Origin: an uncultured Collinsella sp.
GTDB lineage: Bacteria; Actinomycetota; Coriobacteriia; Coriobacteriales; Coriobacteriaceae
Reading direction: 5' to 3'
Length of the DNA stretch: 64,000 nt
Assembly: GCA_900762325.1 (NCBI GenBank)
Contig: CAAFGG010000032.1
Span: forward strand, 62,001 to 126,000
Shown here: one piece after another, positions 8,786-20,100 of the stretch
How the letters are laid out: the number at the start of each line of letters is the position of its first letter
Numbering within the stretch: the stretch's first letter is position 1
Translations under genes and position numbers: made by a program
Notes under the pieces: model-generated
What the model was told of the DNA's origin: nothing
What the model saw: the letters and a program-made list of their open reading frames with translations, nothing else
Database searches by the model: none

Positions 8786-8945
8786 GCCACGAAATGGGCC
8801 CATCTACTACGTTTAACCGATTACCCTCGACCATACAGAAATCCGAAATATCAAAACAGCTGGTAGACGGCTTGCCGATTATCCGAAACTGCTGCTATGA
8901 TCGACCCCTGCGGGCCAAACGTAGTAGATGGGCCGCTTTCGTGGC
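8786..8945. repeat. Inverted repeat, 29-bp arms around a ~100-bp centre
   Basis: Left arm 8786-8814 and right arm 8917-8945 are reverse complements with two mismatches; the inner 18 bases are perfect (left arm GGCCCATCTACTACGTTT). The right-arm motif, AGTAGATGGGCC followed by TTCGTGGC, reappears as a single arm at 40603-40625, so this is a dispersed element rather than a local hairpin. Confidence 0.8.
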
Positions 8946-8967
8946 TCAACACCAGACCAGTCATTTT

Positions 8968-9031
8968 GGGGCAGGGCTTTTTTGACCACATTTCCCAGCC
9001 GATCGCTAGAGTAGTCAAAAAGCCCCGTCCC
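8968..9031. repeat. Hairpin with T/A-rich arms
   Basis: Arm GGGCAGGGCTTTTTTGAC (from 8969) pairs with GTCAAAAAGCCCCGTCCC (9014-9031) with few mismatches. It could terminate transcription from the PIN operon, but it is 320 bp downstream and shares the neighbourhood with other repeats. Confidence 0.5.
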
Positions 9032-9130
9032 AAATTAACTACCCCGGACTTCAATGGGTTCGCAAAAGCCAAAAGACAGTCCGTATTTCACCGCAACTTA
9101 GGAGGGGACGTGGGGTCCCCGGCATGTATA

Positions 9131-9167
9131 TGAAAACGGCTCTGGTCCCAAAGGGAGCAGAGCCGTT
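9131..9167 (-). terminator. Rho-independent terminator-like hairpin, duplicated tRNA downstream region
   Basis: Minus strand: AACGGCTCT (9167-9159) pairs with AGAGCCGTT (9144-9136), followed by TTTT. A degraded second copy of this stretch lies at 9330-9370, directly downstream of tRNA-Gly, which shows that the tRNA 3' flank has been duplicated. Confidence 0.6.
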
Positions 9168-9177
9168 CGTCTATCTT

Positions 9178-9320
9178 ATGGAGCGGGCGACGGGAAGTCC
9201 AAGGATTTGCTTCGCAAATCCTTGTTTCGCTGCGGGCCTTTGGCCCTTGCGTGCTGCGCTGGAAAATGCTCACGCATTTTCTCAGCTCCGCACCCTGGCG
9301 GGTTCGATTCCCGTCGCCCG
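9178..9320. repeat. Inverted tRNA-Gly 3'-end fragments flanking a structured insert
   Basis: 9178-9196 is identical to the genomic reverse image of the tRNA-Gly 3' end at 9381-9399. 9298-9320 is the same tRNA 3' end (T-arm and acceptor strand) in the opposite orientation. The 13-bp pieces at 9184-9196 and 9308-9320 are perfect reverse complements. Between them are small hairpins (for example AAGGATTTG/CAAATCCTT at 9201-9223 and GAAAATGC/GCATTTTC near 9262-9281). Neither fragment can make a tRNA. It looks like a remnant of recombination or of a small mobile repeat at a tRNA end. Confidence 0.6.
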
Positions 9321-9381
9321 GCACGTAAACGAAAACAGCTCTGATCCCCAAAGGAAACCAAAGCCGTTAAAACAATTCTTA

Positions 9382-9455
9382 TGGAGCGGGCGACGGGAAT
9401 CGAACCCGCGTCATCAGCTTGGAAGGCTGGGGTTCTACCATTGAACTACGCCCGC
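9382..9455 (-). tRNA. tRNA-Gly (anticodon TCC)
   Basis: 74 nt including encoded CCA. The minus strand begins GCGGGCGTAGTTCAATGG, has anticodon loop CTTCCAA (anticodon TCC), a GGTTCGATTC T-loop, and an acceptor strand CGCCCGC complementary to the 5' end. It follows tRNA-Pro by six bases and shares its promoter. Confidence 0.96.
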
Positions 9456-9461
9456 AAGATA

Positions 9462-9538
9462 TGGTCGGGACGACAGGATTTGAACCTGCGACATCCTGCT
9501 CCCAAAGCAGGCGCGCTACCAAACTGCGCCACGTCCCG
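9462..9538 (-). tRNA. tRNA-Pro (anticodon TGG)
   Basis: 77 nt including encoded CCA. The minus strand begins CGGGACGTGGCGCAG, has anticodon loop TTTGGGA (anticodon TGG), a GGTTCAAATC T-loop and acceptor CGTCCCG. It is first in a two-tRNA transcription unit. Confidence 0.97.
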
Positions 9539-9589
9539 AAGGTGTTGAGCAGCTAAGGTCTAAACCTTGCGTGTCCCAAAGCGAAGGAA

Positions 9590-9618
9590 ATTATAGGGGA
9601 GACTCCCCGCCTGTGCAA
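9590..9618 (-). promoter_or_regulatory. Promoter of the tRNA-Pro/tRNA-Gly unit
   Basis: Minus strand TTGCAC (9618-9613), 17-bp spacer, TATAAT (9595-9590): a near-consensus sigma-70-type promoter about 50 bp upstream of tRNA-Pro. The spacer contains a small GGGGAG/CTCCCC palindrome. Confidence 0.75.
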
Positions 9619-9629
9619 GCGCAGAAACC

Positions 9630-10988
9630 CTAGCTCCTCGAATGTGCGACAAACTTGCTGTGGAGCAGACCGATCACAAAGGCAACTACGGCGACCGGCG
9701 CCCACGCGGCACCGATGTCTGCCAGGGGTAGCGCATCAAACGGCAGCCATGTGCCCGCAAAGAACGCATCGCGGACCGAGGTGATCACGCTCTGCACAGC
9801 AACGACGCCGCCGACCCAGACCCACACCTGCGGATGAGCGTCGCAAAAGCCGTGCACCAGGCCCATAAGCACCAGCACAATGGCAACGGGGTACAAGGCG
9901 TTGAGCATGGGCACCGAGAACATAAGGATCATGTCGAGACCCACGTTGGAAAGCACGCACGAAAACGCCGCGAACACAAAGGCGAGAACCGCAAAGGGAC
10001 GGCGCATGGCCTCCTCGGACGCCTCCGCTCCCCCTTCGACCACATACGTCTCGCAGAAGTAACGCGAGCAGCAGCTGATGAGGCCGATGCACACGTTCAT
10101 GCAGGCGAGGAAAAAGATCGCAAAGACCACGACCGTGCCGGCAAGACCAAAGTGCATGGAGGCCGAGCGAGCAAGGATGGCAGCGCCGTTGGTGGCGTCG
10201 GGCATCACGGCGCCGAGCTGCATACCGGCAAGGGCCAAGCCACAATAGATGATGGCCATGAGCACGCCGGCGATCACACCGGAGCGCGAAATTTCAAAAG
10301 CGACGCGCTTGTCATCGGTGACACCCAACTCGTGGATGGTCTCGGCGATGATGATGCCGAAGGCGAGCGACGCGAGCAGGTCCATGGTCTGATAGCCAGT
10401 CAGAAAGCCCTGCACGGCGGCGCCCGCATCGTAAGGAGCCTGAGGCGCGGCAGCCGGTCCCAGCGGCGAGATCACGGCAGCACCCACGACCAGCACAATG
10501 AGCGCAATGAGTGCGGGGCCCGTAATGCGGCCGAGCACGCGTGTGATGACACCCGGGCGCAGCGTGAGCGCAAACGCGACGACAAAGAAGCCAACGGCAA
10601 ACACCAGGCGCGCCGTGCCGAGCGAGACGCCCTCGGGCAACAGCGGCACCAGCATCTCGAAGGCCGTGGAACTCGTACGCGGAATGGCCAGGCACGGGCC
10701 AATGGCCAGATACACCGCCGCGACAAAGAACTCGCCAAACTTGGGGTGCACGCGGCCAGCAAGCTCGCGCGCCGTTCCGGCAAGCGCCACGGCGATAAAG
10801 CCCATGACGGGCAGGCCGATGGCGGCAATCAGAAAGCCGAACATGGCGACCGGCGTGGCGGAACCTGCCTGCAGCGCCAGCAGCGGCGGAATAATGAGGT
10901 TGCCGGCGCCAAAGAGCATCGAGAACAGAGCGATGCCGACGGTGACGACATGGTCGGAGCGCAGACCGCGCGGAGCGGATGAAGCCAT
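9630..10988 (-). CDS. brnQ: Branched-chain amino acid:cation symporter BrnQ
   Basis: 452 residues, normal for the LIVCS family, with about twelve hydrophobic segments. It imports leucine, isoleucine and valine with Na+ or H+. The N-terminal stretch VTVGIALFSMLFGAGNLIIP is the family's most conserved region, and GYQTMDLLASLAFG (near residue 210) is also typical. AAAGG lies seven bases before the ATG. The gene stands alone: an upstream terminator (11018-11042) separates it from the giant surface-protein gene, and the tRNA unit lies downstream on the same strand with its own promoter, which starts inside the 3' flank. Confidence 0.93.
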   Translation of the reverse strand: MASSAPRGLRSDHVVTVGIALFSMLFGAGNLIIPPLLALQAGSATPVAMFGFLIAAIGLPVMGFIAVALAGTARELAGRVHPKFGEFFVAAVYLAIGPCLAIPRTSSTAFEMLVPLLPEGVSLGTARLVFAVGFFVVAFALTLRPGVITRVLGRITGPALIALIVLVVGAAVISPLGPAAAPQAPYDAGAAVQGFLTGYQTMDLLASLAFGIIIAETIHELGVTDDKRVAFEISRSGVIAGVLMAIIYCGLALAGMQLGAVMPDATNGAAILARSASMHFGLAGTVVVFAIFFLACMNVCIGLISCCSRYFCETYVVEGGAEASEEAMRRPFAVLAFVFAAFSCVLSNVGLDMILMFSVPMLNALYPVAIVLVLMGLVHGFCDAHPQVWVWVGGVVAVQSVITSVRDAFFAGTWLPFDALPLADIGAAWAPVAVVAFVIGLLHSKFVAHSRS

Positions 10989-11017
10989 GGGACCACCTTT
11001 CGAGTCAAAACAAAAAC

Positions 11018-11042
11018 GGGACGGGCAAAAGACCCGTCCCGC
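11018..11042 (-). terminator. Rho-independent terminator of the giant surface-protein gene
   Basis: Minus strand GCGGGACGGG-TCTTTT-GCCCGTCCC followed by GTTTTTGTTTTG: a strong GC stem with a U-run. It lies between the stop of the surface-protein gene and the brnQ start. Confidence 0.9.
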
Positions 11043-11106
11043 AAGTATATACGCTTTAGCAGACTAAATCGCGCAAAGCTTCAATCTTGCCGCCCCTTTT
11101 GAGCCG

Positions 11107-14100
11107 TTACGCGTCCGAGCGACGGCGACGCAGCAGCTCGAGTCCCAGCGCGACAAGCGCAACGGCGCCTGCAGCGACGGCGACGGCCAATGGCGCACGA
11201 TCGCCCGTGTCGGCGAGCTGCTGAGCGCTCGACTTGGAAGATTCCTTCTTGCCGGAGTTTTCCGCGCCCGATGCCTTTGCCTTATCAGCTGCGGAGTCAT
11301 CCGAACTACCGGGTTTTGTCGGATCCTTTGAATCCGGCTGGTCGGAATCGGGCGTTCCGGGCTTTTCCGGCTCTGGCTTGCTCGGGTTGTCAGGCTCAGG
11401 CTTATCCGGGTTATCCGGGTCCGGCTTGTCCGGCTGATCAGGCTCCGGTTTGTCGGGCCCAGGCTTGCCCGGATCAGGCTGGTCAGGCTCGGGCTTGTCC
11501 GGGTCCGGCTTGTCCGGATCGGGTCCATCGGGCTTGTCCGGATCGGGAACCACCGGGTCCGGGTCGACAGGCTCCTGCTTCTTCTTCACCGTCAGCGTAC
11601 CGGGCTCAACCGTGACATCGAAGTTCGGGTCGGCGACCGTCGCTCCGATCTGGTACTCGCCCGCCGGGGAACTCTCATCGGCGACGCAGGAGTACTCGAC
11701 CTTCACGCCCGAGGTATCAGCCGAGCTCTTTAGGCTCGAGGTAAAGGCGGGATTCATCTCTCCCTCGAAGCGTTCAACATCGTCGACCTTCACCTTAAGC
11801 TTCGCCGGCGCAATCTTGAACTTGCGCGAGGCGGCGCCGATATACCCGTTGCTTCGCAGCGTGGCAACGGCGCGATACGTGCCGGCATCGGTCGGGGCCC
11901 CACTCGACGAATAGTGCGTGCCGCCCGTCCCGTAATACCCGACCCTCAGGTCACCTTCGCAGGCCTTGGGAACCCCCGTGACCTCGGGCGCCTGGGCGTC
12001 ACCGCTATAGACGAAGTTGCCGCCTGCAAATGCGAGATCGACCCGCTTCGCCTGAACGACCAGAACGAAGTGCGCGGTCGCGGTCTTGCCCTGAGCGTCC
12101 TTGCACGTGATGTCAAAGGTAGACACTCCGGCCTTGGACGGGGTGCCCGAGAGCGTCAGACCGCCCGATGTGCGGGTGAGCTTAAACCCGTCGGGAAGCT
12201 TAGCGTCGTCCCACGTGTACTCATACGGAGCTTCGCCACCCGCGGCACCCGAAATCGTCGCGCGATACGTGCTATGCGCACGTGCGACCGGCAGCAGACC
12301 GCCGTTGAACACGAGGGTATCCCGGGGCACAACAGAAACGACGGCACGATCGCTTTCCACCTGCGTCTCGGTACCTAGGTAGCGCTGAGTGACGCGGCAG
12401 AAATACTCGCCGGCGCAATCGTCATCAAGGTTCTCAATGAGGAGCGTCTCCCCCGTCTCGCCCTCGAGCGCCACGGCCCCGCCGCCCACCATGTGGAACC
12501 ACTGATAGGAAAGTTCGACATCGGCGGCGGAACCCGTGGACGAGGACGCGTGGTCGAGGACGCCCTTGCCCGCCTCGGCAGCAACCGAGAGCACGGCAGC
12601 ATCGCCCTCGTGGGCGCTCGCATCCTGCGGCTGGGCGATCATCTTCGGAGCGTCCGCCTTCACGAACTCGAATGTGACCTCCTGCGACGCGGTGACGCCA
12701 CTCAGCGTGACCTCGTACGCTCCACCCTCATAGTCGGAGATATCGAGATCGACGGCCTTGTCCGAGCCGGCTTCCGTGACCGTCACTCGCTCGAGGTAGC
12801 AGCCCTCGTCGGGCGTCGCCGAGAGCGTCACATCTCCGCCCGCGTCAACGGTGACGGAAGCGTTGTCAACCGAACCGTTGACCGCCTCTGCCGTCACCTC
12901 AAAGCGCTCTGGCTTGTCCGGGTTATCGGGCTCGGGGTTATCAGGGTCGGGATTATCGGGATCCGGCTTGGGGCCCGGATCAGGATTATCAGGTTCAGGG
13001 TTGGGATCCGGGTCGGGGTTGGGATCCGGATCAGGCTGATCGGGGTCCGGATTGTCCGGATCCGGAACCACCGGGTTGGGATTGACGGGCTCCTGCTTCT
13101 TTTTCACCGTCAGCGTTCCGGGCACGACCTCGACATCGAAGTTCGGGTCGGTGACCGTCGCGCCGATCTGGTACTCGCCAGCAGGAGAGTCCTCATCGGC
13201 ATCGCAGGAGTACTCGACCTTCACACCCGAAGTGTCAACCGCACTCTCCAGGCTCGAGGTAAACGCTGGGTTCGCCTCGCCCTCGAAGCGCTCGGCGTCG
13301 TCAACCTTCACCTTGAGCTTTGCCGGAGCGATCTCAAACTGGCAGGCGGCGGCACCGATGTAGCCGTGGCTGCGCAGCGTGGCGACAGCGCGGTACGTGC
13401 CGGCATCGGTCGGGGCCTCCGTCGAGGAATATTGGGTGCTTCCGGTACCGAAGTACCAGACCCTAAGGTCGCCCTTGCAGACCTTAGGGGCACCGGAAAC
13501 TTCGGGCGCCTGCGACGCGCCATTAAAGGTAAAGTCGTCATCCGTGAACGATAGCTTTACGCGCTTTGTCTGGACGACGAGAACAAAGGAGGCAGTCACG
13601 ACCTCGCCACGAGCATCCGTGCACGTGATATCAAAGGCGGAAACGCCCGTCTTGGACGGGATGCCCGAGAGCGTCAGACCGCCCGGTGTACGGGAAAGCT
13701 TGAGCCCGTAGGGGAGCTTCGTCTCATCCCATGCGTACTCGTACGGAGCCTTGCCGCCCACGGCCCCGGCAATCGTGGCGATGTACGTGCCGTGCGCACT
13801 CGCTGCCGGTAGCAGGTCGCCGTTGAACACAAGGGTGTCCCAGGCAACGACGGAGACGGAAGCACAATCACTGTCCGCTTGTTTCTCAGTACCAAGGTAG
13901 CGTTGAGTGATGCGGCAGAAGTACTCGCCGGCTTTCTCGTCATCGAGATCCGCGAGCGAGAGCGTCTCCCCCGTCTCGCCATCGAGCGCCACGGCCTTGC
14001 CATTCGCCATGCGGAACCACTGGTAGGAAAGCTCAACCTCGGCAGCGCAACCCGTGGACGAGGCCGCGTGGTCAGCGACGTTCTTGCCTGCCTCGGCCGC

Positions 14101-17100
14101 AACCGAGAGCACGGCCGAATCGCCCCCATGGACGCTCACGTCCTGCGGCTGCGCGACCACACGCGGAGCGTCCGCCTTCGCAAACTCGAACGTGACCTCC
14201 TGCGATGCGGTAACATCGCTCAGCGTGACCTCGTACGCCCCGCCCTTGTAATCAGAAATGTCGAGGTCAACGGTCGCATCCGAGCCGGCCTGCACGACCG
14301 TCACGCGTTCGAGGTAGCAGCCCTCGTCGGGCGTCGCCGAGAGGAACGCGTCCCCGCCCTCAACAACCGAAACCGAAGCATTGTCGACCGAACCGTTGAC
14401 TGCCTTCGCCGTCACCTTGTAGTGCTCGGGCTTCTTCTTCACCGTCAGCGTTCCGGGCTTGACCGCGACATCAAAGTTCGGATCGGCGACCGTCGCGTCG
14501 ATCTGGTACTCACCCGCCGGCGATTTCTTATTCGCCGAGCAGAAGTACGTAACTTTAACGTCCGAGGTGTCGCAACGGCTCACCAAGCTGGAGGTAAACT
14601 CGGGATTTTCCTGGCCCTCAAAGCGCTCGGCATCGTCGACCTTCACCAGCAACTGGGCAGGTGCAACGGAAACCGACAACTCGACGTCCTCGGCGGCAAG
14701 ATAGTTTCGAGACGCCTTGGCATGGGCGACAACACGTGCCGTACCGGCAGCCTTCACCGTCGCGCAGCGTCCCTTAATCGAAACCGGGCTCGCATCGTCA
14801 TCGGAATCAACCAACTCAAAGCTCACGGGAGTTTGGGCAACGTTGTTAAACACAATGGGGTCTCCACCGTAAACACCCGAATAGCTCGTCGTTCCCGTAA
14901 TGACCTGGCTTGCCTTTGTAATCGAAAACTCGGCGGACTTTTTACCCTGATAGTTGGGGTCAGTCACCTTAACCGTTACGCGGTAGTTGCCACTGTCGCA
15001 CGGCTCCAGCGCCGTCGGACCATAGGACGTTCCATCTATACCGCGATAGGCAACGGAATAGGCAGACGCATCAAGGCCGGCAACCGCAACCGCCGCACCG
15101 TGTCGTGCGCCATCGTATGTCACATCAGACGTCTCGATCGAAATATCGACCGGGGCCTTCTCGATCGTGAAGTCACAGGAGGCATTACCGACATATCCCT
15201 TGGCGTCGAGCGTCGCCACCGCACGATACGTGCCGGCATCCACCGGCGCCTGATCCAACGAGTAATGTGTGTCGCCCGTGCCAACATAGGTCAGTTTGAC
15301 ATCGTCCTCGCAGCCCTCGGGCACGCCCGAAAGCTCCGGGGCCTGCGCCGTCGCGTTGTAGGTAAAGGTCATGTCCTCAAATGCAAGCGGGGCTTCCTTC
15401 GCCTTCACGAGCAGCGCGAAGTGTGCGTCGCACTTGTCGCCCAGGTCATCGGTGCACCTAATCTTGAAGCGACACACACCCGTAGCCGCAGGCACGCCCG
15501 AGAGCACCAAGGTGCCCGATCCGTCATCTGCCAGCGTCAGCTGCATGCCCTCAGGAACCTCAACATCATCCAAGTTATACGCATACGGTGCCTTGCCGCC
15601 CGTAGCGCCTGCAATCTCTGCACGGTACTCATCGTGAGCGGTCGCCACCGGCAGCACACGCCCGTTAAACACAAGCGTTTCTCGGGGCACGATGGATACC
15701 TTCGCATGTTCGGTATCCGTCTTTGTCACCGTGCCCAGGTAGCTCTGCGTAATGCGGCAGAAGTACTCGCCCTCGTTCTCGCTGTCGAGCTGGGCAATCG
15801 AGAGGGCCTCCCCCGTCTCGCCCTTCAGCGCCACCGCCTTGCCACCATTGTCAGACATGCGATACCACTGGTAGCTCAGCTTGACGTCTGCAGCGGATCC
15901 AGATGACACGGCCGCATGGACGCGAACGTTGCGCCCTGCCTCGGCGGCGACCGAAAGTTCGACCGGATCGCCCTCGTAAGCACTCGCATCCTGCGGCTGC
16001 GCAAGGACCTGTGGAGCCGCTGCCTTCGCAAACTCGAACGTGACCTTTTGCGGAGCACTCACGCCACTCAGTGTGACCTCGTACGCCCCACCCTTATAGT
16101 CAGAAATATCAAGGTCATAGGCATTGCCGGCCGAACCGTCATCACCTGCCTCTTCGGCAACGGTCACGCGCGTCAGGTAGCAGCCCTCATCGGGCGTCGC
16201 CGAAAGCGTCACCTTACCATCCGTAGCGACCAAAGCAGACTCCGAATCAACCGATCCGTTGACCGCTCGGGCCGTCACCTTGTACTTAGGCGCCTCCGCA
16301 AAGCGCGCCTCGACGGTCATGTTGTCCTCGGGGACAAACGTCCAGGTAGCATCCGTGCTCAGCGGCTCATCGCCCAACGACCCGTCATCATTGCGCGCAT
16401 ACCACCCATCGAACACATACCCCGCATCGGAAACGGCAGTCAGGGTCGTGGACTCACCGTTCTCGACTTCGTTGGTCACGGCATAGCCCAGAGATTCGTC
16501 CTCGGAGGAGCCCTCGACGTGTCCGCCCTGACGCGGATCAACCGCCGTAACCGACATCGTCGCCCGTTCATAAACGGCCGTAAAGGTTCGGTTGCCAAAC
16601 ACCACGCGGTTAATGACCGGCGTAAAGCCAACGGGCATGCCGTTCTCATCGACCCAGTATTTAAACTTCCAACCCTTATGCGGCACGGTAAACATAATCG
16701 CCGCGGAGTGGTAGGAGCCACCCGTACCGAGCGCTACCATCGAAAAGCCAGCATCCTTAGGATACGTAGCGACCTGAACATCGCAGCCCGTCTCGTAGAA
16801 CACGGCCGTAAGCTGCTTATTCTCCTTGGCGGTACCGATATAGAAAGCGCTGTAGCTCACCGTAACACCCGCATCGTCGACCCAATGCGAGAAGTGGTAC
16901 TTCTTCCACGGGATCGCAATCGCCATAAACATGTCGCCCCTGTCGTAGGACCTGCTGCCGGCAGGAATGCCGTCGACCAGAAGGGCCGTACCGCGGAAGA
17001 TGGACGAGCCAGTGACGGTAATGGTCACCTGTCCATCGGATTCGAACTGCGCGTAGTACGTTATGTCTTGCGTGGCGGTCACATCGAGGGTCGTCGCGGT

Positions 17101-20100
17101 CTCGACAATCGAGGTGCCCTCCTTATCGGTGCTCCAGCCCACAAAGCGATAGCCCATACCGGCAACAGCGGACAGTTCCACCTGGTCGCCCACGGCAAAG
17201 CTACCGCTGCCCGTAACACGGCAGCCCCTGTTCGAAGCCTTGTCCTTCACCACGACCTCGCCCGTAACGGTCACCTCGTACGGATCGGCAAACACGGCCT
17301 GGAGCTCCAACGTATCGTCCTCGAGCCCCTCGACCATATCCTTGTCGAGCTTAACCCAGCAATGGGCGTCGCAGCTCAGCAGCAACTTGTTGCCCTCGGC
17401 ATCTAGGACATACCAACCGGCAAAACGTTTGGTTCCCATAGGCGTAGCGTTGAGTTCGACCGTATCACCGAATTGATAGGAGCCCTCGCCGCTCAGGGTG
17501 CCCACGCCATCGTCACTCGCGCTCAAAACGACCTGATAGGACTTAGGCGCAAAGGTCGCCGTATAGGTGGCGTCACCCGCGACCTTAACGGTATAGTCGG
17601 CGTTCTCGCTGACTGTCTCGCCCTTGTCGTCCGTCCAACCCGCAAACGAATACCCGGTGTTGGCGATCGCACGAAGCGTTGCGCGGTCGCCAGCCTCATA
17701 GCCACCAAAGCCGCTCACGGCTCCGCCCTCGGCAGGCGAAGCAACGGTATGCACGACATACGAACCCGACGCAAAGACGGCATAGAGCGACGTATCCTCA
17801 CGCACGGTAAATCGATAGGTTTTCTTGGAGCTCACGCACGTGCCATTCTGGAACCAGCCCACAAAAGACGTATCCTCGGCGGCGACCGCACGCACGGTTG
17901 CGACCTGTCCGGCGGCATACGTCCCCGCGCCCTCGACCATGCCCATGCTCTCTTCACACGAGACGTCCACCGTATATTGCTTTGCCGAGAACACGGCCTG
18001 GAGCGCCGTGTCAGACGTCGGCACCACGTGACAGGTGGTGTCACGGCTTACCACGGCGCCCGAGGCATCGGCCCAATACTCAAACGCATAGCCCGAAAGC
18101 GCATGCGCGGTCAGCGTGGCGGCATGCCCCGCCTCAACGGTACCTGTACCCTCGACCCAGCCGGCGACGCTCGATTCGACCAGCGAACCGGTGCCGGAAT
18201 CGACTACCGCCGTGGCGTCGACTTCATAGCTTTTCGCCATAAAGCGAGCGACGTGCACATGGCTGCGCTCCTGGTGGCAGGCGAACTCTGCATCGGCAGA
18301 CTCAAACGAGCCGTCGGCCGTATACCAACCCGTAAAGACATAACCGGGATTGGGCGTCGCCTTAAGGGCAACCTCCGCTCCGCGGTCAGCAAGGATTCGG
18401 CTCGCCTTGACGGTGCCGCCCTCAGCAGGATCGGCGAGGGGCACGCAGACGGTATCGATAGGCACAAAGGCCGCGGTAATGACGCAGTGCCCGGTTTTGC
18501 CGCGAGCTTTGGCAACCAACGTGGTCTCGTGCTTAAGGCTCTTCAGGCGCCCGTTGACGTACCAACCCCAGAACAAATAGCTAGGACGAGCCTTGGCCGT
18601 CAGATTAAGTGTCTCCCCCAATTTGAACTTATCGGTCGCAGGCTTCACCACGGTCCCATTGCACGTCACGGTACCGCCGAGCCATGAATCGGCCGTGACC
18701 ATGACCTCGGGCTTTGAGTCGGTAAAGATCGCGGTATAGGTATCGCTCTTGGTGACCTTAACGACTAGCTCGGCAGATTCGTACTCCTTACCGGAGTCAT
18801 CCTTCCAATGGTCAAAGCGGTTGCCGTCATTGGCCTGCGCCTTGAGCATCACCGTGTCGCCATATCCGCAGGCAACCGAAGATACCCCCGGGTGCCCCTC
18901 AATCTCAACCGTACCGCGCTCCACAAAGGTCTTCTTGGCCTTCGCCGTCACGGTATAGGTATTTTCCTCAAACACCGCGCGCACGGTGCATTCCACGTCC
19001 TCGGGATAGAACTCGAGATAGCTGGGGTCGGTACCCAAAAGCAGGTCCGTCTTGGCGTCGTACCAGCCCTTAAAGGTAAATTGTTTGCTCGCCTCCGCCG
19101 TGAGCTCAATGCTCAGTGTGGCAGGCTCGCCCTTCATGCAGTAGCCCTCACCGTGCACCATATATTTGCCCGCCATGGCCGCGGCCGGCTCAACGACAAC
19201 GTCCACCTTGCAGGCACGCGTAAACTTCGCCTGGACCACGCAGTCGGTAATGGGCTCAAAGGTATACGAACGCTCGCTCGAAACCAGCGTCGACGTAGTA
19301 TCCGAGCCACCATTGCTCAGATACCAACCGTCAAAGATATAGCCCTCGGATGGCGTAGCCTCCGCGGTCACGCGCTCACCCTCGGGGACCTCGAGAACCA
19401 TGCCGGCAGTCTCGCCGCGCTTCAGCGTAACGGTGCCGCCCTCGAGCGGGTCAGCCTCGGCACGCACAGTATGCGCATCCCTGCCGTCCATTACAGCCTC
19501 AATTCGGGCATTCCCGTTAACGCGGTATTCGCAACCTTCCTGCTTGTTGGCAATCGTGATGCCCTGCGCATCGGTTTCGCGCCACTCTACAAACCGGTAC
19601 GTTTTCTCTGGATTGTCGGGGCGCACCTTGGGCCGCATCGTAAACGTGAGAATGTCGCCATCCTTCGCGCGAACCTTGCCGTCCACGACCGGTACGCCAT
19701 CGCACAGAACCTCGGCGCTGTCGAAGGGATCGGTATTCACCAGGATGGTCTTATCCGCCTTGCGGAAGCGCGCAACCAGATGGCGGTCGACCTCGGCCTT
19801 GAAGATATACGTGCGCTCGGGCGAAACCTCGATGCCGTCCTCAAACCATCCCACAAAGGCATAGTCAGGACCCTCACTCGCGGTGACCATAGCCTGATCG
19901 CCACGCGTAATGCTCTGCTTTACGGGGCTTGCGGTGCAGCCTGTCGAAAAATCGGCCTGAATGCCATCGGCTTCGGCAACCGCCGTAATCTCGACTTTTT
20001 TCTCGAAAACGGCCGTCATTTTTACGACCTCGGGCGTCAGGTCCGTGATCGTCATCGTCTTGAGAGGAGATGTCGAGACCTCGACGCCGTTCTCTTTCCA

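Larger units (their letters stand above)
8649..9130. other. Gene-free repeat-rich region
   Basis: No credible gene; the short ORFs here lack ribosome sites and run through inverted repeats. It contains the long inverted repeat 8786-8945, a second hairpin 8968-9031, and a single arm of the TTGCGGTGAAAT family at 9076-9098, which matches 39404-39427 closely. A degraded relative of that arm may lie at 8660-8740 (AGTTGC...CACCGCAACTT). This looks like a landing zone of small non-coding repeats beside tRNA genes. Confidence 0.55.

Noticed and set aside
9178..9320. A long-arm tRNA such as selC
   Set aside because: The ends pair as an inverted repeat of a T-arm, not as an acceptor stem, and no TCA anticodon loop is present.
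8740..9444. Several small ORFs on both strands
   Set aside because: They run through inverted repeats and tRNA fragments, lack ribosome sites and overlap one another.
11290..11590. Short-period repeats resembling a CRISPR or satellite array
   Set aside because: They are in-frame codons for the Asp-Pro-rich linker of the giant surface protein, with no spacer/repeat structure.
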